From Podospora comata (lineage: Eukaryota > Ascomycota > Sordariomycetes > Sordariales > Podosporaceae), in NCBI GenBank assembly GCA_017354895.1, contig CP071499.1, forward strand, positions 806,001-870,000: a stretch of DNA of 64,000 nt, in the 5' to 3' direction. This document shows, in pieces, positions 10,901 to 22,167 of this stretch. Under the pieces are notes generated by a model. That model did no database searches and had not been told where the DNA came from. It was given only the letters and a program-made list of their open reading frames with translations. A program made the position numbers and the translations under genes. Every line of letters starts with the position of its first letter. Position 1 is the stretch's first letter.

Positions 10901-13680
10901 TCGAACGAGAGCGAAACCGCCCTTATCATGCTGGCCATGGTTGGGCCCGAGGTCTTTTCTGCAGGTACGGCCGCAAGCAAGGACACGCAGATGGGGGGTT
11001 CTGCAGGGGCCACCCCGCCAGCTTTCCCGCCCCTGGACCACCGCCAGCCTTCCCCGTTGGAGAAATCATGCCCCGGCTTGACGTTAGTGTGCAGAAAGGA
11101 AGCCCGACCGGCTGGGTTTAGCCCCTTTTGGTCATGGTTCGTGGCATGCAGGGGCTGCGGCTGACACGGTTGATTTCCCGCGATCCAACCAGAATCAAGC
11201 CTCGAACGCGGTTGGGTGCAGCGACTTGGGCTTCCAGAACAGGGACGCAATTCGGTCATCGGTGTGTCGTGACGAAGAAGCAGTGAGCCACCACCACAGA
11301 TAGTGATATCAGTTGCGCTCCACGGCTACATGATTGATAGTGTCTGTCTCTCGCCGTCCTGCCAAGTTCCCCGACGACACGATGCATATGTGTGACATGC
11401 TGGTGTGCGAGATGATATGTTCGGTCTCCGTGGACAAAGGTCTTCTGCAACAGAAGTCCGGCGCGGCTGTTCCGTGCCCTTGGTAACGCACGGCTGGTAG
11501 CCAACCCAACGCTGTTGTGATCTAGATAGTTTGTTGTGGCTTGCGTCTTGTAACTTCCCAACGTCCAGCTCCCGAATCCCTTCCGTGAAGGACATCCGGT
11601 GCATAGAGGAATGAGAATTTTAGCTGTCTTTCCGGCCGAGAACGGCACCGTCTCAAACATGTTCTGTTTTTCCCGGATTCGTGCCCATCCATCAGCCCGT
11701 CAGCGGCACCTTCCCGGTCTGTTGGTCGACTGAAAGGCGGTTGGTTATCGACCTCAAATAGCCTGATGACGAGCATATGCTGTCAAAGATATGCGATGAT
11801 ATGTGCCTATACCACGGGCCGATTTGAGTCGCTTTCCCGGATCAGTGGCCAGACAGGCCCCAAAAACCAGCGTTGGCACTGGCCATCGACAATAACTTTG
11901 TACAAGTGATGGTTGGATCCTCAAAAGTAGGTGGACGATAGGATAGAAATCCAACCCCGCCGTTTCTAATCCCAGCTTACCGGGACTGGCAGTGGTCCCT
12001 GGGAAAGGCTGTTTTTGCACGCCATGGCGATGGGCCTTGCAACTCGATGGTAGGTTTTTATTGGCCAATGGTTAGCTGTCAGGGAATCCATTGGCAACCA
12101 AAGTTCGTTCAACGGAATTCGTAGAATCGCGTTCCGTTTTGAATGGATGGCCTATGACAGTGCCTCCCGGGACTCCCGTTGTGTCGTACAGCACGAGCTT
12201 CTACTGGTGGTAGCTATCAGTATGCTGTGGCCTTCCCACGGCACGGTGGCAGACTTGTTGCTGTGCTTTTTTCGAAACTAGTACTTTTGTCTTCCAAGAG
12301 CAGAACAAAACTTCCCGATGCATCGAATTCCAGGGGAAGTGCCTCCTGTCAGCTTGTTAGCCAAATGACCACGGACAACAGCATCGATAGCGTGGGGATA
12401 GCGTGGAGATGTGCCTCACGGTCCACACCAACACCCAAAATTCTTTCAGCCGTTCAAAGCAGAGCAATAAAACGGCAGTTGGCGGGTCTAGAAAAAAATA
12501 ACGGGTTCCGGAGCGCTGGATCCTCTCATTACGGTCTACCCCGTAGCGGTTCCATCCAGAAACCCAAAGAACAATAAAACGGTCGACGGTTGAGTTGGTG
12601 TCGGAAAGCACTTCCGCCTTGTTTCGCTTTTAGCCGGACTTTTGCTTAGTCTGCAACACCTTCTCGAGAATTGTTGCTTGATCATTGGGTTGTCGGCCGT
12701 GTTTTGGAATTGATTGAGCAGCCATCAGATGCCTTGGATGACGAGTCGAGAGTTTGAAGCAATCATTCTCTACCCGTAAGGTAGCTGATAGATAGTGGTG
12801 CGAAATAGCATGTGGAGAGTGGGGGTTAGGTGAGCTAAAGTTTCCAACTTGACAGGAACAGGAAGGCACTGGGCCTGTCTCCCCATAGTGAACTCTGGAG
12901 CCACAGGGCTGTTCGACCTGCCCAAAGCAGGACTCAAACCAACACCAAGAAGCATCCCGGACATTACCTTGCAAGGAATTCATGCATCACCCAATGGGCC
13001 AGCTCCTTCAAAGTCGATCCGTGGCACAAGCCAACAACGAAACGCCGATCCGAATATTGCAGAGCGAGCACAGTTCGACATGTGTTTGTCAGACCACCGC
13101 CATACCTGCTGCTAGAGTAGGCCCTGCTATGGGAACTGGCGATAGCATCACAGTGAAGACGGGACGGGAGTCATGATTGACCAAGCCAGACAGACGATGG
13201 ACCCCTTCCCCGGAGCTAGAAAAGCCGCTCGTGATCGGGCCGCTGGGTCGATCAGCCGTCTTACCTAGAGTTCCTCGGGAAATCACATTCCTCAAACTCT
13301 TCAACCCCGCTCGTCAACACAAGCCAAGGTTTACTATACACCATGGCTTTCGGCCTCATCGCACCTCCTCCGACAGACATGTGAGCTATCGCGGCTTTTG
13401 TCTGTTTCAACCATCAACGAGCAGCACATGATGTCGCCGTTGCGACCGCAATGAACATGCGGCAGTCCAAGACTTGCCGGCATACATCTGCTGCACATGC
13501 TCGACAGCTCTGGCGAATCAGTTTCACGAGGGCTAAATTTATCGTTACCCTCCCCCGGACCCAGCACGGAGGCTTGCCTACAGAAACAACACGCACGACA
13601 CGCTCGAGGTTGTATTGTGCCGAGTCTTTAGCATGAGACAAGTCGTCTGAAAGCCGCGTGGAATATCTTTCACACAACCA
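4901..13680. other. Gene-poor interval with no convincing coding sequence
   Basis: About 8.8 kb in which both strands were read and nothing could be supported as a gene. Open frames of up to 266 codons (5169-5969, minus) exist but show random-like composition, many Cys/Arg/Ser runs, no domain, no homologous look and no matching splice pattern. The base composition is like that of the neighbouring unique DNA: no RIP-like AT collapse, no long repeats, no terminal repeats. Homopolymer tracts occur (12 G near 7813, 10 A near 8190). With the next stretch it makes an 11.1-kb gap in a region where gaps are otherwise 0.3-1.5 kb. It may hold upstream regulatory DNA or untranslated exons of the CRIB gene to the right, or noncoding RNA genes; the sequence alone does not decide. 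Confidence 0.5.
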
Positions 13681-15089
13681 CTGTGAACACACACACCTCT
13701 CTGTCCCCTCCCTCCCGTCCGGGCAAACAATGGTCATTCAGATACATCCAGATATCCACCCTCACACCACCGCCAGGCAGTAAGCACCGTGTCGTAGGAG
13801 CTGAACAACCCTTCCGTGGTCTTTCTGGACCGCTCTCGCTTCTTTTCGCTTCCGTATATTCAGCATGTCGTCGACCCAGGGACGGCCCATATGAGCCGTA
13901 CGCCGACGGCAGTACTGTCAGTTTTATATTGAGCCGTACTGCAACCTTAGCGCATGCTCCTGCTTCTCCCTGCTCCTGTCAGCTGTCACTCAGCATCGCA
14001 TCCGGGTCCCCAAATACAGGGCCATGCTCTCGAGTTGTCGTTGCTTGATGAATTACATCTAAAAGCTTCGGCCGTTTCCTGATCAGTCGCCCGTTGTCTG
14101 AGCAGGCCCGTCCGCCTGCCCAGAGCCCATGCCTCGGCTTATCCCGATGTCTGAGACAACGGAAGGCCACGCTGAAGAGTGCGGGGCCGAAGAAACACAC
14201 GTCTGGCTTCCAGGTTTCTTCATGGATGAGGGCGTATCTGGAGATGACGATGATCGTCAGTGGATAGGAAGCCAGAGAGGCTAACAATCGCCTACGCCGT
14301 CGCCGTGATCCTCACCGTTTTGTGGCACAGTCCATGCAACAAACCACCAGCGTTTTCCCAGCAGGTTCTCGGTCCCTAACGGTGGGCACTAGCAGCACAC
14401 ACCGTCGGGTCGGCGGGGTGCAGCTATCGACACCCTTCACCCTCCACCACCCCTCCCCTGAAAGCTCCAGAATCTTTTGTTGACAGGGAGCCCCCTGGAA
14501 AGCGGGACGACGAAGCCACGGCACCCTCGCCATTGGCGCCGCTGGCTCCCAGCAACGCAAGATCCCAAGTGCATTGCGAGGAGCTGCCAGGATGGGAAAT
14601 CACTCTTGGGTCCCGTCTCTGGAGAATTAATATATGGGGACCCCGGAGCTGTCCATCCCCCACAATTGAGTGGTTTCCGGCTCTCTCTCTCTAAAAATAA
14701 TACGTCTCCAACTTCCCGACTACTTTCCCCAGGCGTCGACGTCGACGACTTGTCACTCCTTTCCCGTCACATCGCATTGCATCGTTGTTGGTTTTGCAAA
14801 CCGCCCTGGACGCGTTCCCCCTTCGTCGACGTCTCGCATCACGACTTCGCCACCACCCACTACCATCTCACCACCAAAGCATAACGCATAAACACCCAGT
14901 CACAGGTCTCCACTCGCTCGCCCATCACCCGTCCAATCACCACGGCATATCAACCATTCAGACGAAACTACCAAACAGAGGATCAGGGAGATCGAGAAAG
15001 CGCAGAGTCCAGCTGACAGACGTCAGTTGACAAGAAAAGTACAGCCGTTGAACCAGAAACCAACAGGAATACCAACACCACCGCCCACC
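13681..15089 (+). promoter_or_regulatory. Promoter and long leader of the CRIB-domain gene
   Basis: The stretch becomes increasingly pyrimidine-rich toward the right (CTCTCTCTCT near 14681, then CACCACC/CATCACC runs from about 14840), which is typical of the region around fungal transcription starts. It ends in CCGCCCACC directly before the ATG at 15090, a strong initiation context. Several AG sites preceded by pyrimidines and CTAAC/CTGAC-like motifs leave room for a 5' UTR intron, but none can be fixed from sequence alone. Confidence 0.4.
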
Positions 15090-17558
15090 ATGCAGATGTG
15101 GGCGGTTTCTCAGCTTCCGGTGTACGCGGTCGACAAGAGCTTGGGGTCGCGGCAGAAGGCGGACAAGCAGTTGAAGGATGAGAGGACAGAATCAGCGCCG
15201 CTGCCACCACCTGTCGTGCTACCAGTCCCGGCTTCCGCTGATGTAACGCCTTGGGATCATGTCGACGTTCCCATGGACCAGAGTCTGGAGAGCTTTCTCG
15301 GACCTGCCATCGATGCGCCACCATCACCGGAGAGCATTCGCAGACAGATGCAGCGAGCGTCGGTTCGAGACAAGCACCAAAGCCACTCCTCCGGCTCGTC
15401 TTCGTTACGGTCTCTTACTTCGGCGGATAGACCTTCGTGGGAGAATGTTCTCGAGGCTAGGACGTTGTCGCGGAAATCATCAGGCCGGTCAACATCGAGC
15501 AGCATGCCGTCGAAGGATCGCCCCGAGAGCGTGCAGTTCTTTAGCAAATCGCTTTTCAACCGGAGAGGAAGACTAAGACGCGAAAGCAGCGCCCAGAGCT
15601 CGGCAGCAAACTCGGTGTATTCGGGAGAGGGTGGTTCAGAATCTTTGCTCTTGCCTCCTCCTCCGACATCGATGCCTAGTCGGGACTCGAGCATTCCATC
15701 CTTGTTCGGGCTGCGTCGTGGTTCAAGAGCGGATACCAACGATGCCTCCCGCAAGATCCAGATCTCCGGCCCCTATAACTTCCAACACGTAACGCATACT
15801 CAGAAGGACCACCTGCCCGACCTGCAGCGGACAAATCGACAAGCGTTGGCCTCCGAGTTTTCCCAAGTTCGTGCCTCGCAAGCGCCTCCCACTGGTGCGC
15901 TGAAGGGAATCAGGGCGGATGATTTGCATTTCAATGACTTCTCATCCGACTCACTTCCTCTCGGTGACGATGATGGGATGGGGGTTTTGACCGAAGAGTT
16001 GGCAAGGAGCACGTTGACCCGACCTCCATCGGGTATCATGAAGCGTTCTCCACGTCGCCTCCTCAAGCGCTCGCAATCGCAAGACCACCTAGGCATGATT
16101 CCACCGCCACGTCCCCCAAGGTCTCCCATTGAGAGCAATACACCATATCCCCCTCTTCCACCCCCTCGCGTTTCCAGCCGCATGTCTTCTCGGCACGAGC
16201 GGCTCGACTCCATGGACAGGCCAAACACCAGCTTCCGTTACCCCCAGCCGTTCTCACAGATCGCGGAAGCTGGGAGCCCGCCACCAACCTCGTCTGGCTA
16301 TGTTCCTGGGCCAGACATGGGCGTCATTCCCGAGCACATCTCTGCGCACATCAGAAGCCCTTCTGGCGACGCCAACTGGCCGCTGCCCTCCCCGAGCGCC
16401 AACGCATCAGAGTTCACCTTGCCGGATGTGCCAGAGGAGGAAGAGAGTGCGTTTGTGGCCAAGAAGTCGCGGGCTAGCGTTGCCAGCAACTCGTCGCTGC
16501 GTGGAAGCCAATCGGTGCCGATGCTTAGGGCGTTCTCCATTCGGAACAACGATGACGCTGACCGTCGGGAAAGTCAAGCGTCGGAGACGTTGGGCCGGTT
16601 CGATCTGATTGCCGCGCAACGTGCTCTCGAGGCTGTCTTGAACGAGGGCACCGACGGCATCTACAGAGACAACTGGGAGGATGATATCGACTATTGCTAC
16701 GAGCATGCGGCCGAGGCAGACTGTGATTATGAGTGGCAGCGGCCGTCCTTCGAGCTCAGCCGAGATAGTGCCACGCCCGTAGATGACAATGACCGCCGTA
16801 TCGACTCTTGCGATGTCTCCCCCACCATGCTTTCAGTGGCGCGGTTCAACGTGCCCGCTTTGAGTCCCGTCAGCCCACTGTCTCCCACTGCTCACGAGGC
16901 CGTCACACCGGTCACGGGCCCCAACCCCAGCGCTTCCAACTTTTCGCTTCCCCTAGCCGAGCCAAAGCGTCTGCTTCATGTTAGAAAGCCATCGGATGCG
17001 TCAAGCTTCAAAGAGTGCCATGGTTTCACTCTGTCTCCGTCACTCTTGATTCCCATGGATTTCCAGCAGCAAATGCTGGCTTGTGAAGCTGAGGAGGACG
17101 AGCACCACGATGTTGCCCTGCGCGACTCGCACCGCTATCGGACGAGTGCCTCCACGACAGGCACCTACGAGAGCGCCCACTCGGGCTTTGGGAAGCACAT
17201 CTCTGCCGCTTCCACCATGACCGACTTCACGCAGTTGACCCCCAGCACGACCTCATTGGACTTGGACAACTATCCACTGAAGCCAGAGGCATTCCCTACG
17301 CTTGAGTCAGGTGCCATGCCGACTCTTCCCGAGTCCGAGGAGGTGACCAGGCCCACCGGTCGCCGTCGGGAGTTCAGGAGCCGCGGCAGCGAGTCGAACC
17401 TCTTGCATCTGGCCACCGAGGAGACGTGGCCAGCGAAGACCAAGAGCTTCGTGCAAGCCAAGCGTGGGCGCGCAAGGACAACCAGTCTCAGCACCCCCCC
17501 TCCTCCTAACCAATATACGCTCTTCCCGTCGGTTCAACTGACGGGAAACCGCATCTAA
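15090..17558 (+). CDS. CRIB (p21-Rho-binding) domain protein, 822 aa
   Basis: One open exon. The first in-frame ATG (15090) has a CCACCATG context and was chosen as start. Most of the protein is Ser/Pro-rich and disordered, but residues about 225-240 read ISGPYNFQHVTHTQKD, which matches the CRIB consensus ISxPxxFxHxxH of Cdc42/Rac effectors. There is no kinase domain, so it is not a PAK; it is closer in layout to Gic-type scaffolds, which relay Cdc42-GTP to polarity and cytoskeleton. Other visible parts are Pro-rich stretches (PPRPPRSPIE near residue 340 and PPLPPPRVSS after it), potential SH3 ligands, an acidic segment (DNWEDDIDYCYEHAAEADCDYEW) and a conserved-looking C-terminal block. It is preceded by an 11-kb gap. 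The CRIB match is clear by eye; the effector role is inferred from family knowledge. Confidence 0.8.
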   Translation: MQMWAVSQLPVYAVDKSLGSRQKADKQLKDERTESAPLPPPVVLPVPASADVTPWDHVDVPMDQSLESFLGPAIDAPPSPESIRRQMQRASVRDKHQSHSSGSSSLRSLTSADRPSWENVLEARTLSRKSSGRSTSSSMPSKDRPESVQFFSKSLFNRRGRLRRESSAQSSAANSVYSGEGGSESLLLPPPPTSMPSRDSSIPSLFGLRRGSRADTNDASRKIQISGPYNFQHVTHTQKDHLPDLQRTNRQALASEFSQVRASQAPPTGALKGIRADDLHFNDFSSDSLPLGDDDGMGVLTEELARSTLTRPPSGIMKRSPRRLLKRSQSQDHLGMIPPPRPPRSPIESNTPYPPLPPPRVSSRMSSRHERLDSMDRPNTSFRYPQPFSQIAEAGSPPPTSSGYVPGPDMGVIPEHISAHIRSPSGDANWPLPSPSANASEFTLPDVPEEEESAFVAKKSRASVASNSSLRGSQSVPMLRAFSIRNNDDADRRESQASETLGRFDLIAAQRALEAVLNEGTDGIYRDNWEDDIDYCYEHAAEADCDYEWQRPSFELSRDSATPVDDNDRRIDSCDVSPTMLSVARFNVPALSPVSPLSPTAHEAVTPVTGPNPSASNFSLPLAEPKRLLHVRKPSDASSFKECHGFTLSPSLLIPMDFQQQMLACEAEEDEHHDVALRDSHRYRTSASTTGTYESAHSGFGKHISAASTMTDFTQLTPSTTSLDLDNYPLKPEAFPTLESGAMPTLPESEEVTRPTGRRREFRSRGSESNLLHLATEETWPAKTKSFVQAKRGRARTTSLSTPPPPNQYTLFPSVQLTGNRI

Positions 17559-19051
17559 AACATATCAATATATACCCACACACATATATACCTACACATA
17601 CCTCTTCAAGAATGTACCACCAAGTACCTCGTCCGACACCAGAGATTACCATCGCAGCGGTCTCTGCCACCACATTTTTCTTTGTCTTGTCATATTACTG
17701 TTATACTACCAAGCATTTCGTGAGCGGATTGAATCATAGAGTTGGGTTTTGTTTGGATCTTGTTTGGCTCATCATCATTAAGGCTGGGCAGGGAAGAGAA
17801 AAAAGGAGTTTACCTGTTTGGGGGAGGCGATCTGTTGTCACATCTACCTACCTCGCTTTTCCTTATCTGTATCTTTCGCTCTCTCATTTAACATCTCTTT
17901 TCTTTTGGTTCGGTTTGGAAAGAGAAAAAACTCGGAATGTCCCCTCGAACTACGAGGGGAGTGCGGGCTCAGACGGCCCATCTGTTTTCTTTATTTAGTC
18001 ATATTTCTTTTCTTTCTGTCTTCATCATCATCATTTCCATCAAGAAGGGCAAAGGGGGTATATGGTGGTTGCATATGAGAATGTGCTGGCGGACAGCAAA
18101 GAGGGCGGTACCCTTCTGCTTGTTTCCCAGTGTGTTCATACCCCAGCGGCAGGAAGGGGAGAGCATGGAATGGTTGGAATGATGAGATGACGGGTATGAC
18201 GACGATTACTTTGGAAAAGGAAAACTTGTACAGGGGAAGGGGCGGAAAAGAAAGCCAAACAAATAAAGCCCTGTGCTGGAGAAGTGGCATGGCAAGAATG
18301 ATTAAGGGAAAGGGGTTGAAATAGTTACCGATTTTGCCCGTTCATCTTCGTCTTCATACTTGGCTTCTGCTTCTTGTGTTTTCGTTCTTGGAGGGAAAGG
18401 GAGCCCATAGAGGTGTATCTAATCAGCATCATACTTGAACATGAAACAGAAATTTGAAAACAAAACGATTAAAAAGGGAACGTGATGCATGACATCATTG
18501 TAGCTGGAATGAAGCTGCAACACTACCTACCTGCCTAGGTACCTACCTTATGCACTACTAATAAAGCGGTGATGCTGCGTGAAGTGATCTTGGTGCTTAT
18601 GTAACCCTGGGTGAGAGGGTTCAGGTGGTGAGGTGGAGCTTGCGTCGTCATATTCTTGGCAGGCTCTGGGCTGTGCCTCACATCGCTCCAAGCTTGTGTT
18701 CAGCCCACCGTCCACCACAACCACCACCACCACCACCACCACTGTACTCCTCGGTAGCAGCCACACGCAGCCCTTAACACATTTGACTTCTGCTGTCTTT
18801 GCATGAAAAACGCCGACAAAAATTATCTCTGAGCCTTTTGGGAACACGTCTTGTCCATAACCACCACCTCGTGCCCCCCTGCTCAACTGTCGCAAACCTC
18901 CACGATCAATCCCTGCCCTCGTCTGCCCCGCAGACAAGTAGCTGTTGGCTTTCGCAGTGCTGTGATCCCGGCGAGCTTGCGCCAGCTGCCCTTTCACGTT
19001 GCCCACCACCCTTCTCATCCCTTCCAGCACCGCAGTGCGTGACGCCGAGCC
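17559..19051. other. 3' UTR of the CRIB gene and promoter/leader of SNX41
   Basis: The left end is AT-rich with ATATATA/ACACAC runs, likely the 3' UTR of the CRIB gene. From about 18700 the sequence turns CACCACC-rich (a run of ACC/CAC triplets at 18717-18742), then pyrimidine-rich up to the SNX41 start. A short ACCTACCTGCCTAGG palindrome-like motif lies at about 18530. No coding sequence is supported; the 227-codon minus-strand frame 18548-19231 runs through the leader and the first exon and intron of SNX41 and is rejected. Confidence 0.4.
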
Positions 19052-21236
19052 ATGTGGAACGACGATGAAGACAATAACCCCTACGGCGGAAGCTTTGAGC
19101 GCCGGGACTCGTTTGCTTCCTCCGCCAACCCTTCGTCCCCTATCACCCGAGATTGTAAGTAGTGCTGCTCTTGTTTCCACCACCTCCGACCCAGCCCTCC
19201 TGCCATGCTGCTGCCCTTTACTGCCATGCAAGAACTTCGAGATGGTGGGCCTTACCGACCTCGAGGATATCTCCCTCGAGTCACCGAGAAGCAGTACTGA
19301 TGATAGTTCCGACTGGGTGATGATAGATCGATACGACCCCCCACAGACGCCATCTTCGACCGGCGATGAAGCTCCTGCACACCACGAGCATAGCGATCTA
19401 GAGAGCGATGAGGAGGATTATGGCCGTGATCAGGACGAGCTTGTGCCACGGCGGAAACCGGGGGGTTATGATAGTCGGGTGGAACAGATGCTTTATGAGC
19501 ATCCGGATATGCCTATTCTGATCACAGAGGCGGGGAAGAGCTCGGAGAATGGGAGATATATCGTTTATACCATCAAGACTGGGGTGAGTTTTGGTTCAAG
19601 CTTTGCTGGGAGCATTGGCATTACTAACATTTGCCTATAGGAGCTTATAGTGCGCCGACGATACTCGGAATTTGCCTCCCTGAGAGATGCCCTCACGAGA
19701 CTACACCCAACACTTATTATTCCGCCAATTCCAGAGAAGCACACCATGGCTGACTATGCCGCCAATCCTACCAATGCGAAGCAAGACCATCAAATAATCG
19801 ACTTGAGAAAACGCATGCTGGCCGTTTTCTTGAACCGCTGCAGACGTATGGATCAAGTTCGCACAGATGGCGTTTGGTGGCGGTTTCTCGATCCCAATTC
19901 CAGCTGGGTAGGCAATTGGTGCGTTCAAACATGAGCACGTGCTAACAAGTATCGTAGAACGAGGTCCTGAACTCGCACCCTGTAGCTTCGATTCCCAAGT
20001 CTATCATGAAGGCACCACCACTTGATCCCGCTAACCCGACTCCTGGGCATAACTATCTCCCAGTACCAGCCAGTTCGGCCAAGCTCCGCACTGGTCCAGC
20101 TACGTCTGCGGATGGTTCAACTGGTGCTCAGCCATTTGCGCGTTTCCCGCCAGAAAACGCCAACTTGAGCGAGCAGGAGCTTGATCCTTACTTTTTGGCC
20201 TTTGAAGCCTCCATCAAGGAACTCGAAACTCTGCTTACAGGACCAATGGAGAAGGTCAATAGGCGAACACTGGCCCATTTGTCCTCTTTGGCAATGGATC
20301 TGCAGGAGTTGGGTGCTAAATTCAATGCCTTTGCACTTTCGGACACAAACTCGCCGCTGGACCTATCAATTGAGAGAATAGGCCAAGCAGCGGACTCGTC
20401 TTACATCGCCACGGAAGAGCTGGCCAACTCTCTGGGGGCCAGCTTTGCTGAGCCCATGCGGGAGAATGCACAGTTTGCGGGAGTGATTCGTAGTGTGCTG
20501 AGATACAGGGTGTTGAAGAGGGTACAACAGGACATGACTACGGACGAGCTCAACAAGAAACGCGCGCTTCTGGATCAGCTGGAGCGCAGCGAGGCGGAAG
20601 CCAGGAGGATTGACCAGTACCTGAGCAGCAGCCAGCAGATCCAGCCTCCGAGACGATCGACCAGCACAAGAGAGCCCCAATCACAGCATCGTCGTGACGG
20701 CAGCAACGAAGACACGGCGTCGATTGATTCCGATTTCCCCCCTACTCATGCGGACATCGCGGCGGCACCATCTGCCAACATTGGAGCGCCAGAGCGAGCC
20801 ACGCCGGCCCCGGGCCATAAGAAGGCACCGAGCAGCGGGATCTCTATTACGAACAAGATCTTTGGTCCGTTGCGCCATGCTGTCCAGGGTGTGGTGGATG
20901 CGGATCCGGAGAGGACGAGACGGGACATGATTGGGAAGACGAGGGAGTCAATTCAGCAACTGGAGCAGGCTCAGGTGGCGTCTGCACAGGATGTCAAGGA
21001 TGCTAGCGCGAGTGTGCTGAAGGATCTGAAGAGGTTTCAGAAGGAGAAGGAGGATGATTTGAAGCGGTATATGGTGAGTGTCTTTTGTCTCTCTGGGAAG
21101 GGTATGGTCGTGGTGCTAATGACGTTTGTAGCTTGCGTATGCAAAGAGCCAAATCGAGTGGGCCAAGAAGAACAAGGAGACGTGGGAGGAGGCCAAGGTT
21201 GAGGTGGACAAGATTGATGAGTCTTGGGTGCGGTAG
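19052..21236 (+). CDS. SNX41: Sorting nexin of the Snx41/Atg20 family, 615 aa
   Basis: Five exons: 19052-19154, 19327-19583, 19641-19907, 19958-21073 and 21132-21236; all introns are GT-AG and frames join cleanly. The protein starts MWNDDEDNNPYGGSFERRDS, the typical opening of fungal Snx41, and has an acidic linker, then a PX domain (ELIVRRRYSEFASLRDAL, PPIPEKH, FLDPNSSW, about residues 90-210) that binds phosphatidylinositol 3-phosphate on endosomes. The C-terminal half is a long helical, BAR-like region (ELDPYFLAFEASIKELETLL onward), ending EAKVEVDKIDESWVR. Such proteins sort cargo from early endosomes back to the Golgi, and the Snx41/Atg20 partners also act in selective autophagy. Filamentous fungi have related Snx41 and Atg20 proteins; the start sequence and length favour Snx41. 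The unspliced first intron would extend a longer open frame, but the junction RD-YRYDPPQTP supports the 172-nt intron. Confidence 0.88.
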
Positions 21237-21523
21237 GTGAAGGGAAAGAAGAGGACAGGAATCGGGAAAGGGAAGGAAAAGGAACTACAGATGATGCGCT
21301 GGCCAAGAAGGTTGGGGCGACGGCGCTTTAATGTATTGTATGGACTGCCAGGGTTTGGTAGAGCAGAGTTATGAATCAAGACTTGCGGTGCATTACTGCC
21401 ATATTTCAGGCATCGGTGCTAAGGGGTGTCAAGGAGTTTGTAGACTGTAGTGAGCTTGTCAGGTAGGTTTCTTTTTTTCTTCGTCCCATCACAAGACGAG
21501 ACCTGAGATCCAGCAAGTTATTT

Positions 21524-21557
21524 TGAGGACATAGCTGAGGACATGGCTGAGGACATG
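21524..21557 (+). repeat. Short tandem repeat, about three 12-bp units
   Basis: The unit TGAGGACATRGC is repeated almost perfectly about 2.8 times. It lies in the 3' flank of SNX41, about 80 bp left of the foldback element, and is not coding. Confidence 0.8.
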
Positions 21558-21635
21558 TTTGGACTTGGAGATAGGTCATGAATGACATCCGCCAGGCCAA
21601 GGAATAAGTACTGCGACGCAAGTATAGGTGTAAAA

Positions 21636-21845
21636 AGATAGTGAAGAGGCGTCGAAGGATGAAGGATAGGCCTTTGGAATTATTAAAGGCGCATCAAAAG
21701 ATAGTCAACAAGTATTGAAAATGCTTTGTTAAGTTCAAGGCATAAGACTATCTTGAAATGCCTGTTAATTATCCTCGAGCACTGTAGACCATCTTTAAAC
21801 TCCTTCCATTATCATTCAGCGCATATTCACTATCCTTCAATGCTA
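21636..21845. repeat. Decayed foldback (inverted-repeat) element, about 210 bp
   Basis: Nested inverted matches share one centre near 21725-21750: GATAGTGAA (21637-21645) with TTCACTATC (21826-21834); TGAAGGATAG (21660-21669) with CTATCCTTCA (21830-21839, a register-shifted pairing); and AAGATAGTC (21698-21706) with GACTATCTT (21746-21754). Between these blocks the arms align only imperfectly. The GATAGT core recurs several times, so the element may also be read as degenerate repeats. It has the size of a MITE or of a foldback remnant, but no clear target-site duplication was found. Local AT content is higher than in the flanking genes. Confidence 0.45.
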
Positions 21846-22167
21846 TGTGTACACCTCAACTCTCTTGTCCTCGCCAACCCAAACTGAGAACCTCAACGAC
21901 CGGCCCCCGCCCCACCTTTTCTTAGCGCGTTTCTGGCAGGGGCCCCAGCGATAAGATAAAGCCACCCATTCACCCATTCCACCCACCTCCCTACAACCTG
22001 TGGTCGCATACAAGTACCTCCTCCCGTCTCAAAAGAAAAGGAAGTTTTTAACGCAAGCAACGAACAACTCTCCATCCCCTCGCCTCAGTTTCCCACGACG
22101 CGGCAGCGCAGAACGAATACCTTTGACGACGAAAGCCTACCTTCTATTACGCGACGACGAGCGAGCG

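Larger units (their letters stand above)
21237..22167. other. Spacer between SNX41 and CEG1 with repeats; CEG1 promoter
   Basis: Holds the SNX41 3' UTR, a 12-bp tandem repeat (21524-21557), a decayed foldback element (about 21636-21845, annotated separately), and from about 21850 the CT-rich leader of CEG1. No coding sequence is supported. Confidence 0.5.

Noticed and set aside
19155-19194. A shorter alternative first intron of SNX41 (40 nt) that would keep the Cys-rich open segment before FEMVGL.
   Set aside because: Too short for fungal splicing, and it places a Cys/Leu-rich stretch where family members have YxRxxPPQTP; the 172-nt intron restores that junction.
18548-19231. A 227-codon minus-strand frame across the SNX41 leader.
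   Set aside because: Poly-Val and other low-complexity sequence from CACCACC repeats; overlaps the true SNX41 first exon.
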